A model generated the notes under the pieces. It was not told the origin of the DNA, did not search any database, and worked only from the letters and a program-made list of their open reading frames with translations. Below are positions 54,969 to 62,409 of a stretch of 64,000 nt of DNA, piece after piece. How positions within the stretch are numbered: the stretch's first letter is position 1; each line of letters begins with the position of its first letter. Origin of the DNA: Flavobacterium sp. Its GTDB lineage: Bacteria; Bacteroidota; Bacteroidia; Flavobacteriales; Flavobacteriaceae. The translations under genes were made by a program, and so were the position numbers. The DNA is taken from positions 19,791 to 83,790 of the forward strand of contig JAEUTY010000006.1 of assembly GCA_016787805.1 (NCBI GenBank). Direction: 5' to 3'.

Positions 54969-55033
54969 TATCTCTTGTTTCTTTTCTATTTTCTTTTCTC
55001 TATTCTCTTTTTTCTATTCTCTTTTTTCTAAAT
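54969..55033 (+). repeat. Polypyrimidine tandem repeat before kynU
   Basis: Repeated CTATTCTCTTTTTT-like units make an almost pure C/T tract ending 23 bases before the kynureninase start. Two copies are nearly identical. Confidence 0.65.
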
Positions 55034-55055
55034 TTACACCAGAAACAAACGAACA

Positions 55056-56339
55056 ATGACATTCCAAAATACGCGCAAATTCGCACAACAATTAGACGCT
55101 CAAGACGAATTAAAAAACTACAGAAATGAATTTATTTTTCCACAACACAACGGCAAAAATGTAATTTATTTCACCGGAAATTCCCTAGGTTTACAACCTA
55201 AACGCACCCAAAAATACGTCAATGATGTAATGAACGATTGGGCAAACATGGCAGTAGAAGGTCATTTCTTTGCCGAAAAACCATGGTGGGATTACCACGA
55301 ACGCTTCGCACAACCCTTAAGCAAAATTGTGGGCGCTTTGCCTTCAGAAGTGACGGTAATGAACACGCTAACAGTCAATTTGCACTTGCTAATGGTGTCG
55401 TTTTATCGTCCAACCGAAAAACGGTACAAAATCATTTGTGAAGAAAAAGCGTTCCCTTCGGATCAATACATGTTTCAGTCGCAAGTCATCGCTCACGGTT
55501 TAAAACCTGAAGATGCAATCGTAGAAATCAAACGCCGCGATGGTGAACACAATATTCGCCTCGAAGATATTTTATCTAAAATTGAAGAAGTAGGCGATGA
55601 GTTGGCTTTGGTATTATTTGGTGGTGTAAACTATTACACTGGCCAAGTTTTTGACATGAAAACCATTACAGAAGCTGGACATAAAGTGGGCGCTTATGTT
55701 GGTTTCGACCTCGCTCACGCTGCTGGAAATATCAAACTCGAATTACACGATTGGAATGTCGATTTTGCGGCTTGGTGTTCATACAAATACATGAACTCTG
55801 GACCAGGAAATGCTTCAGGTTGCTTTGTTCACGAAAAACACCATCACAGTAATTTACCAAGATTTGCCGGTTGGTGGGGACACAACAAAGAACGTCGCTT
55901 TAAAATGGAACCCAATTTTGAGCCTGTTCATGGTGCTGATGGTTGGCAAGTAAGTAATTTACCGATTTTATCACTTGCACCTTATTTGGCTTCGGTAGAG
56001 CAATTTGCTGAAGTTGGAATGGATAAATTAATCACCAAACGCAATCAATTAACTGCCTATCTAGAATTCATCTTACACGAAATCGATGCCGAAATTCCTG
56101 GTACCGAATTCGAAATTATTACACCTTCTAATCCATCCGAAAGAGCCTGTCAGTTGTCTGTTTTTCTCCACGGTCAAGGCCGAAATCTTTTTGATTACCT
56201 AATGGCAAATGGTGTAATTACTGATTGGCGCGAACCTAACGTTATTCGTTTGGCGCCAGCTCCTTTTTATTGTTCGTATGAAGATATGTACGAATTCGGG
56301 CAAATCTTAAAAGAAGGAATTAATTCGTTAAAAAAATAA
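55056..56339 (+). CDS. kynU: Kynureninase
   Basis: Kynureninase is a PLP enzyme that cleaves kynurenine or 3-hydroxykynurenine to anthranilate or 3-hydroxyanthranilate plus alanine. The 427-aa protein has FTGNSLGLQPK, FVGFDLAHAAGN-like VGFDLAHAAGNIKLEL, the PLP Lys in WCSYKYMNSGPG, and FAGWWGHNKERRFKM. With the kynurenine 3-monooxygenase gene 4 kb downstream it marks a tryptophan degradation or NAD-precursor route. It lies 26 bases before an arginase-fold gene. Confidence 0.95.
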   Translation: MTFQNTRKFAQQLDAQDELKNYRNEFIFPQHNGKNVIYFTGNSLGLQPKRTQKYVNDVMNDWANMAVEGHFFAEKPWWDYHERFAQPLSKIVGALPSEVTVMNTLTVNLHLLMVSFYRPTEKRYKIICEEKAFPSDQYMFQSQVIAHGLKPEDAIVEIKRRDGEHNIRLEDILSKIEEVGDELALVLFGGVNYYTGQVFDMKTITEAGHKVGAYVGFDLAHAAGNIKLELHDWNVDFAAWCSYKYMNSGPGNASGCFVHEKHHHSNLPRFAGWWGHNKERRFKMEPNFEPVHGADGWQVSNLPILSLAPYLASVEQFAEVGMDKLITKRNQLTAYLEFILHEIDAEIPGTEFEIITPSNPSERACQLSVFLHGQGRNLFDYLMANGVITDWREPNVIRLAPAPFYCSYEDMYEFGQILKEGINSLKK

Positions 56340-56365
56340 TAAGCAAGTACAGCTTTACAATAGTC

Positions 56366-57451
56366 ATGACAAAACAAGAAATCATCAATTCATTTGATCC
56401 CTCACAACCAGGTTTAGCCGACGCAACCATTTTTGGATTGCCTTTTTCTGCCGAACAATCAGAAATTATTGTTATTCCGGTGCCTTGGGAAGTTACAGTT
56501 AGTTACGGAGCAGGTGCTTCTGAAGGGCCAGATACCATTTTAGACGCTTCATTTCAAGTCGATTTGAACCACCAAGATTTTCCTGAATTATGGAAACTCG
56601 GAATGTATTTAGCTGAAATTCCAGATACTTGGAAAACCAATTCAGACAAGTACAAAGCGTTAGCTCAACCAATAATTGAAGCCTTAGAAGACGGTTTGGA
56701 TGTGTCAAAAATTCCGGCTTTGCAAGCTGATTTAGAAGCCATCAATACAGTATGTCGCGATTTGCATACCGAAGTAAAACAAACCGTTTTGCATTGGATG
56801 AGCCAAGGTAAAAAAGTAGTATTAATTGGTGGCGACCATTCTACTCCACTGGGTTATTATGAAGCTTTGGCAACCCAACAAGATAGTTTCGGAATCCTAC
56901 ACTTGGATGCTCACATGGATTTACGAATCGCGTACGAAGGATTCACGTATTCACATGCTTCTATCATGTACAACGCGCTTCAAATTCCGCAAATTTCAAA
57001 AATTGTTCAAGTCGGAATTCGCGATTTCTGTGAACAAGAAGTTGAGGTTGTGCAATCACAAAACGGAAGAGTTTTGGTACACACTGATTCTGATTTGAAA
57101 AAAGAAACGTTTGAAGGTAAAACATGGCAACAACAATGCGATACCATCATAGCTTCATTACCACAAAAAGTATGTATTAGTTTTGATATTGACGGAATGT
57201 ATCCTTGGTATTGCCCAAATACTGGAACTCCAGTGCCAGGTGGATTTTCATTTGAACAAGCCACGTATTTGTTCAACAAACTAGCCGAAAGCGGAAAGGA
57301 AATCATTGGTTTCGATTTGGTTGAAGTAGCGCCAGGCGAAAATGACGATTGGGATGGAAATGTTGGAGCTAGAATGCTCTTTCACATGTGTGGAGTTTTG
57401 GCCAAAAACAATGGTTTAAACACGGGAACAAAAATAAATTTTCCGAAATAA
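56366..57451 (+). CDS. Arginase/agmatinase-fold protein
   Basis: This 361-aa ureohydrolase-fold enzyme has the metal-binding motifs GGDHSTPLG, HLDAHMDLR and SFDIDGMYP, so the two-metal site is complete. Family members hydrolyse arginine, agmatine, formiminoglutamate or related C-N bonds; the substrate cannot be read from the sequence. It is longer than typical agmatinases, with an N-terminal extension and an insertion near residues 85-130. It is placed 26 bases after kynureninase, so a role next to kynurenine, for example on N-formylkynurenine, is a speculative alternative. Confidence 0.85.
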   Translation: MTKQEIINSFDPSQPGLADATIFGLPFSAEQSEIIVIPVPWEVTVSYGAGASEGPDTILDASFQVDLNHQDFPELWKLGMYLAEIPDTWKTNSDKYKALAQPIIEALEDGLDVSKIPALQADLEAINTVCRDLHTEVKQTVLHWMSQGKKVVLIGGDHSTPLGYYEALATQQDSFGILHLDAHMDLRIAYEGFTYSHASIMYNALQIPQISKIVQVGIRDFCEQEVEVVQSQNGRVLVHTDSDLKKETFEGKTWQQQCDTIIASLPQKVCISFDIDGMYPWYCPNTGTPVPGGFSFEQATYLFNKLAESGKEIIGFDLVEVAPGENDDWDGNVGARMLFHMCGVLAKNNGLNTGTKINFPK

Positions 57452-57470
57452 TCAATCTTAAAGTTTACAC

Positions 57471-57503
57471 AAAAAGGCAAGCGATTTCGTTGGCCTTTTT
57501 TTA
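57471..57503 (+). terminator. Terminator after the arginase-fold gene
   Basis: AAAAAGGC pairs with GCCTTTTT, with an AA/TT extension around the loop, followed by T. It separates the kynU pair from the penicillin acylase gene. Confidence 0.8.
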
Positions 57504-57527
57504 TATTTGATATTCAATTTGTTCCCA

Positions 57528-59912
57528 ATGAAAAAACTCAAAAAAATATTCCTGATTCTATTGTCACTAATTGTTCTTACAGCACTAGGAATTTTCGTTT
57601 ACACTAAATATAAAAAACCAATTTATGATGGTGAAGTTGCTATTCAAAATATAAGTGAAGAAACCACAGTTTATTTTGATGAATACGGAATTCCGCATAT
57701 TTATGCCAATTCGCAAAAGGATGCGATGACAGTTTTAGGCTACGTTCACGCGCAAGATCGTTTGTGGCAAATGGAACTCATGCGACGAATTGCTCCAGGA
57801 AGATTGTCTGAACTTTTCGGAACCAAAGCATTAAAAAACGACTTGTTTTTTGCTGGAATTGGAATCGACGAAAACTCCGAAAAAGCAATCGCTGAACTCG
57901 ATAAAAACTCAGAAGCTTATCAATTGGCGACGGCTTATTTAAATGGTGTAAATCAATTCATTGAAAGCGGAAAAACGCCTCTCGAATTTGAACTCGTTGG
58001 AGTTGAAAAAGAAAAATACACACTCAAAGACGTCTACAATATCTTCGGATTCATGTCGTTCAGTTTTGCTATGGCGCAAAAAACGGATCCTTTATTGAGC
58101 GATATTCGCGATAAATACGGAATGGAGTATTTAAAAGATTTTGGTATCGACGGCTCATTGGGCAAAACCCAACTCAAAAACTACAAAGGCAAGTCGTCGG
58201 ACTATTCTGCTATTTCAAAATCAGTTGCAAGTTTGTTAGATGCATCACCAATTCCGCCATTTATTGGTAGTAATAGCTGGGTAATTGGTGCTCAAAAAAC
58301 CAAAAACGGAAAAGTAATTTTTGCCAATGATCCGCACATTGGTTTTGCGCAACCGTGTACATGGTACGAGGCACACATCGTAACGCCCGATTATGAAATG
58401 TACGGCTATTATTTGGCTGGAACACCTTTTCCTCTGCTAGGTCACAATCGCAACTATGCTTATGGATTGACTATGTTTGAAAATGACGATTTAGATTTAT
58501 TTCAAGAAGAAGAGAATCCACAAAACCCTAATCAATACAAAACCATCGATGGCTATAAAGATTTTTCTGTTCGAAAAAAAATCATCAAAGTCAAAGACAG
58601 TGCTTCGGTAACTTTAAATGTAAAAGAATCCATTCATGGTCCAATTGTAAATGATATTTTATCGACACTCACAACTCAAAAACCTATTGCGATGTCGTGG
58701 ATTTATACACAAGAAAAAAACCAAATTTTAAACGCGGTTTATTCATTGTGTCATGCCAAAGATTTGAACGATTTTTATAAAAATGTCGAACTCATTCATG
58801 CGCCAGGGTTAAACGTAATGTACGGCGATGCCAAAAATAATATCGCTTGGATTACTTCTGGGAAGTTGTATAAAATGCCGACCAATGTGAATCCCAATTT
58901 TATTTTAAATGGAAGCAACGGAATCGACGATAAAAAAGAGTTTCTTCCTTTTTCCCAAAATCCTTCAGCTATTAATCCGCCATGGAATTATGTGTATTCA
59001 TCCAATAATCAGCCTGAAGCAGTAAATGGTTATTTGTATCCTGGTTATTATTTGCCCGAAGATCGAGCCAAACGAATCAACAGTTTGTTAGCACCCAAAA
59101 ACAATTGGACTTCATCGGATGCACAAAAAATGATACTCGATAATACTTCGGCTGTCTCGCCATCAACGGTAAGTAGTTGGATGCAAGTAATCAATGAAAA
59201 ATCATTAAATGCCAATCAAAAATCAGCACTTGAAGTACTTAAAAAATGGACAGGCTCTAATAAAACTTCCGAAGTTGCACCAACAATTTATAATAAATGG
59301 TTGTACTGTTATTTGCAAAACGCTTTTGAAGACGAATTAGGAAAAGACAATTTCAACGCTTTTCTCGGGACACACACCATGAAACAAACTATTGCCAGCC
59401 AAAGTCAAAATGAAGCTTCTCCTTGGTGGGATAACATCCATACGAAAGAACAAATAGAATCGCGTTCAATTATTTTAAACCAATCATTTAAAGACGCAAT
59501 TACTGCTTTAGAAACCCAACTCGGAACCGATGTTGCTACTTGGACATGGAATAAAGTGCACACACTTGAACACCAACATCCATTGGGCAAAGTGGACGCT
59601 TTGCGCGGTTATTTCAATGTAGGTCCTTTTGAAGTCGATGGCGCTAATGAAGTGATTAATAATTTAATTTTCCCGATGTCAGGCGACGGGATTTACAAAG
59701 TTACCGCTGGGCCTTCTACACGAAGAATCATCGATTTTTCAGATGTTGAAAACAGCGTGAGTATTCTGCCAACTGGGCAATCTGGAGTTCCAACAAGCCC
59801 GCATTACGACGATCAAGCCGAAATGTATGCACAAGGAAAATTTAGAAAGATGAAAATGAATAAAAAAGAAATTATTGCAACTTCTACTAGGTTGGTTTTC
59901 AAACCGAGATAA
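57528..59912 (+). CDS. Penicillin acylase family protein (N-terminal nucleophile amidase)
   Basis: This 794-aa precursor belongs to the penicillin acylase/acyl-homoserine-lactone acylase family, which hydrolyses amide bonds. A membrane segment or signal peptide is at residues 5-25. The alpha part has GIPHIYANSQKDAMTVLGYV and AQDRLWQMELMRR. Autocleavage is expected before Ser248 in FIGSNSWVIG, giving the beta-chain nucleophile, followed by ANDPHIGF. The C-terminal part has VTAGPSTRRIIDF and LPTGQSGVP. The natural substrate is unknown; antibiotic hydrolysis or quorum quenching are family possibilities only. Confidence 0.9.
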   Translation: MKKLKKIFLILLSLIVLTALGIFVYTKYKKPIYDGEVAIQNISEETTVYFDEYGIPHIYANSQKDAMTVLGYVHAQDRLWQMELMRRIAPGRLSELFGTKALKNDLFFAGIGIDENSEKAIAELDKNSEAYQLATAYLNGVNQFIESGKTPLEFELVGVEKEKYTLKDVYNIFGFMSFSFAMAQKTDPLLSDIRDKYGMEYLKDFGIDGSLGKTQLKNYKGKSSDYSAISKSVASLLDASPIPPFIGSNSWVIGAQKTKNGKVIFANDPHIGFAQPCTWYEAHIVTPDYEMYGYYLAGTPFPLLGHNRNYAYGLTMFENDDLDLFQEEENPQNPNQYKTIDGYKDFSVRKKIIKVKDSASVTLNVKESIHGPIVNDILSTLTTQKPIAMSWIYTQEKNQILNAVYSLCHAKDLNDFYKNVELIHAPGLNVMYGDAKNNIAWITSGKLYKMPTNVNPNFILNGSNGIDDKKEFLPFSQNPSAINPPWNYVYSSNNQPEAVNGYLYPGYYLPEDRAKRINSLLAPKNNWTSSDAQKMILDNTSAVSPSTVSSWMQVINEKSLNANQKSALEVLKKWTGSNKTSEVAPTIYNKWLYCYLQNAFEDELGKDNFNAFLGTHTMKQTIASQSQNEASPWWDNIHTKEQIESRSIILNQSFKDAITALETQLGTDVATWTWNKVHTLEHQHPLGKVDALRGYFNVGPFEVDGANEVINNLIFPMSGDGIYKVTAGPSTRRIIDFSDVENSVSILPTGQSGVPTSPHYDDQAEMYAQGKFRKMKMNKKEIIATSTRLVFKPR

Positions 59913-59970
59913 CATTAGAAATTCAATTTTAATCAAACATCTTATTTTACTATCCATACTATAGACAAAG

Positions 59971-59996
59971 TTGTCATTCTGAGGAACGAAGAATCT
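59971..59996 (+). repeat. Left terminal hairpin repeat (family B)
   Basis: GTCATTCTGAGGAACGAAGA with stem TTCT/AGAA and loop GAGGAACGA. It lies 58 bases after the penicillin acylase stop. Confidence 0.8.
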
Positions 59997-60015
59997 CAAT
60001 TAAATAAACGCCAAA

Positions 60016-60327
60016 ATGATTGAATTTCAAGAAGGTTTTAATGCCTGTTGCATTTATATTATAACCAATAAAGCCAAAACTGTTTTGTAAATTGGAGTGA
60101 CAAATAATTTGAACTTACGATTACAGTAGCATAAAGAAAAGTTGAATTTAAATTCATTTACTGCTAAATATAACGTTTGTTTTTTGTTGTATTATGAAAA
60201 ATTTACATGGATACAACTTGCAATTGCCAGAGAAAAAGAGTTGAAAGGTTGGAAAAGAGAAAAGAAAATAGAGTTAATAAAGTCATTAAATCCAGATTTA
60301 GAGTTTTTAAATTATTTATTTGAATAG
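60016..60327 (+). pseudogene. GIY-YIG endonuclease pseudogene with two nonsense codons
   Basis: One reading frame from ATG 60016 to TAG 60325 encodes a complete GIY-YIG domain protein of about 103 codons: CCIYIITNKAKTVL, a stop at 60088-60090 where the Tyr of YIG is expected, IGVTNNLNLRLQ, a stop at 60127-60129 before HKEK, then FTAKYNVCFLLYYEKF, AIAREKELKGWKREKK and SLNPDLEFLNYLF. No frameshift is needed, so two base substitutions could have inactivated it recently. Intact relatives are small nucleases related to UvrC/URI domains. Only the part from 60142 stays open. Confidence 0.85.
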
Positions 60328-60333
60328 TTTTTT

Positions 60334-60359
60334 AGATTCTTCCTTCGTCAGAATGACAA
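60334..60359 (-). repeat. Right terminal hairpin repeat (family B)
   Basis: On the minus strand it reads GTCATTCTGACGAAGGAAGA, an inverted near copy of the left repeat. The kmo -7 box begins 17 bases further on. Confidence 0.8.
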
Positions 60360-60376
60360 TGATGAAGAAATTTAAA

Positions 60377-60384
60377 TAAATTTG
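60377..60384 (+). promoter_or_regulatory. Possible -7 box of kmo
   Basis: TAAATTTG matches TAnnTTTG, 22 bases before the start. No TTG is seen at -33, where the right hairpin repeat of the GIY-YIG element now lies. Confidence 0.4.
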
Positions 60385-60406
60385 CAAAACCGTTTATAAT
60401 AATCCA

Positions 60407-61750
60407 ATGCAAACGCCTCAAAAAATTGCCGTAGTAGGTTCGGGTTTAGTCGGAACTTTATTGGCAATTTACCTCAAAAAATTAGGTCATACAGTACATG
60501 TTTACGACCGTAGCGCCGATATCAGAACTGTAGAATTTTCAGGCCGTTCGATCAATTTAGTCATGTCCAATCGTGGATGGAAGGCCATGCAAGATGTAGG
60601 TCTCGAAGACGAAATCCGTAAAATCGGAATTCCTGTGGACAAACGCGCCATTCACCTCAAAGACGGACAACTCAATTACCAGTATTACGGCAAAGAAGGC
60701 GAGGCTATTTTCTCACTTTCGCGTGGCGTTTTAAACCGTCGCATGATCGATTTAGCCGAAGACGCCGGAGTAGAATTTTTCTTCGAACACCGCATTTGGG
60801 ACATCACCTTGGCCGATGCTACGCTTCATATTGGTGAAACCGAAAGAGGCGCGTGGACCGACTTGCCTTACGATAAAGTGTTCGGAGCCGACGGTGCTTT
60901 TTCTCGTATTCGCCATCGTATGCAGCGTCAAAGTATGTTCGACTATTCGCAAGAGTTCATGAAGCTCGGCTACAAAGAATTACATATTCCAGCCAATCCC
61001 GACGGGACACATAAAATCGATAAAAACTCACTGCACATTTGGCCTCGTGGCCACTTTATGCTTATGGCTTTGGCCAATTTAGACGGAACTTTTACGTGTA
61101 CATTATTTATGCCTTTTGAAGGTGAAAATTCGTTCGAACAACTCAAAGACGAAGCCAGTTTGGTCGACTTTTTTGCACATCATTTTCCCGACACCAAAGA
61201 AGTAATTCCCGATTTGGTGCGCGATTTCTTCAAAAATCCAACGAGTTATTTGGCGATTATGAAATGCTATCCGTGGACATTCGAAGACAAAGTAGCTCTT
61301 ATTGGCGATTCAGCGCATGCCATTGTACCTTTTTATGGTCACGGAATGAACGCTGGATTTGAAGATATAACTATTCTAAATGAATTAATTTTAAAGTACG
61401 GAGACAACTGGAAAATGGTGTTCTCCGAATACCAAAAATCACGTAAACCCAACGCCGATGCAATTGCCGAACTTTCCCGAAGAAATTTCATGGAAATGAG
61501 TACCAAAACGGCCGATCCTAAATTTTTACTCCAAAAGAAAATCGAAAAATGGTTCTCCGACAAACATCCCGATAAATGGTTGCCTTTGTACAGCCGCGTT
61601 ACGTTCAGCTTGCAACCGTATTCAGAAGCGTTGGCCATAGGCGATTTCCAAAACAAAATCATGGAAGAAGTGCTTCAAATGCCCAACATCGAACAAAATT
61701 GGAACAGCGAAGCAGTCGAAAATAAGATCATTGAACTTTTAAAAAATTAG
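60407..61750 (+). CDS. kmo: Kynurenine 3-monooxygenase
   Basis: Kmo is an FAD- and NADPH-dependent hydroxylase that makes 3-hydroxykynurenine. The 447-aa protein has the FAD-binding start IAVVGSGLVGTLLAIYLKK, the DRSADIRTVEFSGRSINL segment, the DG motif GADGAFSRIRHRM, and the second FAD motif LIGDSAHAIVPFYGHGMNAG. Length is normal. It works with the kynureninase encoded at 55056-56339; tryptophan dioxygenase and 3-hydroxyanthranilate dioxygenase are not in the window. Confidence 0.95.
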   Translation: MQTPQKIAVVGSGLVGTLLAIYLKKLGHTVHVYDRSADIRTVEFSGRSINLVMSNRGWKAMQDVGLEDEIRKIGIPVDKRAIHLKDGQLNYQYYGKEGEAIFSLSRGVLNRRMIDLAEDAGVEFFFEHRIWDITLADATLHIGETERGAWTDLPYDKVFGADGAFSRIRHRMQRQSMFDYSQEFMKLGYKELHIPANPDGTHKIDKNSLHIWPRGHFMLMALANLDGTFTCTLFMPFEGENSFEQLKDEASLVDFFAHHFPDTKEVIPDLVRDFFKNPTSYLAIMKCYPWTFEDKVALIGDSAHAIVPFYGHGMNAGFEDITILNELILKYGDNWKMVFSEYQKSRKPNADAIAELSRRNFMEMSTKTADPKFLLQKKIEKWFSDKHPDKWLPLYSRVTFSLQPYSEALAIGDFQNKIMEEVLQMPNIEQNWNSEAVENKIIELLKN

Positions 61751-61758
61751 TTCTGAAA

Positions 61759-61776
61759 ACTGCGACTGTGACTGCG
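61759..61776. repeat. Short ACTGYG array after kmo
   Basis: Three copies of ACTGCG/ACTGTG lie 8 bases after the kmo stop and 10 bases before a family A repeat, as at 38755-38992 where the two repeat types are also adjacent. Confidence 0.6.
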
Positions 61777-61786
61777 AACTTTCATC

Positions 61787-61932
61787 AGAAGCTATTTCCA
61801 GCTTTGCATTACAAGTTTTTACCAACAACGCTTTTTTTGTAAGGCATAAAACAGCTTCCGTTGGTCGCTTTTTTACACCAACAAAAAATAGCGTTCTTTA
61901 GTTAAAAGCTTTTCATTTCAATCTGGGCTAGG
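61787..61932 (+). repeat. Structured 3' repeat, family A, copy 4
   Basis: The ends are AGAAGCTATTTCCAGCT and CTGGGCTAGG. Arms AACGCTTTTTTTGT and ACAAAAAATAGCGTT are complementary and surround CAGCTTCCGTTGGTCGCT. It lies 36 bases after the kmo stop. Confidence 0.75.
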
Positions 61933-62003
61933 GTTTTAGTTTGAAATTTGAATTTTACTTTTCTTTGGAATTTATTTGAATTTTGCCATTTGCTTTTTGG
62001 AAT

Positions 62004-62366
62004 TTACTCTTCCCGATGTACTTTGTTAAAATCAAACGCAGGCGTACATATCGCAATATATTCACAGGGCTCGTCAAACGGATTCGAATATTGAACACGC
62101 GTATTTCGTTCAATTCGAATCGATTGTCCTTTCTCCAGTATCACAGTTTCGTCTTCAATAATAAACTGCTTTTTACCCGAAATAATATAGGTGTACTCGT
62201 CAAATTCTGGTGTTTGAAACGGTTCACTCCAAAGCGGTGGCGCAATCATGTGCGCAATCGAAATGCCTTTATTTCCAGTAGTCGGAATCCCATGATGTTC
62301 TTCAATCAATTTGCCATCGGTAGTCGGAACCACAAACGGCGATTTTTGTATCAAGTATTTTTTCAT
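62004..62366 (-). CDS. Cupin-domain protein
   Basis: This 120-aa protein is a single cupin beta-barrel. Recognisable parts are EFDEYTYIISGKKQFIIEDE and VILEKGQSIRIERNTRVQYS. The canonical histidines of cupin motif 1 are mostly replaced (FQTPEFDEYTY), so metal binding is uncertain. The start is ATG 62366; the frame extends upstream through a repeat. It faces kmo convergently, but is not similar to 3-hydroxyanthranilate dioxygenase. Its role is unknown. Confidence 0.75.
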   Translation of the reverse strand: MKKYLIQKSPFVVPTTDGKLIEEHHGIPTTGNKGISIAHMIAPPLWSEPFQTPEFDEYTYIISGKKQFIIEDETVILEKGQSIRIERNTRVQYSNPFDEPCEYIAICTPAFDFNKVHREE

Positions 62367-62370
62367 TTTT

Positions 62371-62400
62371 TTACCACTAAGGCACAAAGACGCCAAAGTT
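62371..62400 (-). repeat. Start-proximal repeat, copy 3
   Basis: On the minus strand, ACTTTGGCGTCTTTGTGCCT then TAGTGGTAA lies 4 bases before the cupin ATG. It matches the sequence before both metH genes. Confidence 0.55.
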
Positions 62401-62409
62401 TTTTTGAAT

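Larger units (their letters stand above)
59971..60359 (+). mobile_element. GIY-YIG element with terminal inverted hairpin repeats (decayed)
   Basis: A 389-bp unit is bounded by GTCATTCTGAGGAACGAAG (left, 59971-59996) and its near-exact inverted copy CTTCGTCAGAATGAC (right, 60334-60359). Between them lies only a GIY-YIG nuclease pseudogene, starting 19 bases after the left repeat and stopping 6 bases before the right one. No target-site duplication is evident. The same hairpin occurs at six other places in the window. Confidence 0.7.

Noticed and set aside
60142-60327. Intact 61-aa gene
   Set aside because: It is the 3' part of the GIY-YIG pseudogene; the same frame continues upstream across two stop codons.
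62004-62366. Cupin as 3-hydroxyanthranilate 3,4-dioxygenase of the kynurenine pathway
   Set aside because: It lacks the metal histidines and sequence of that family and is on the opposite strand with its own leader.
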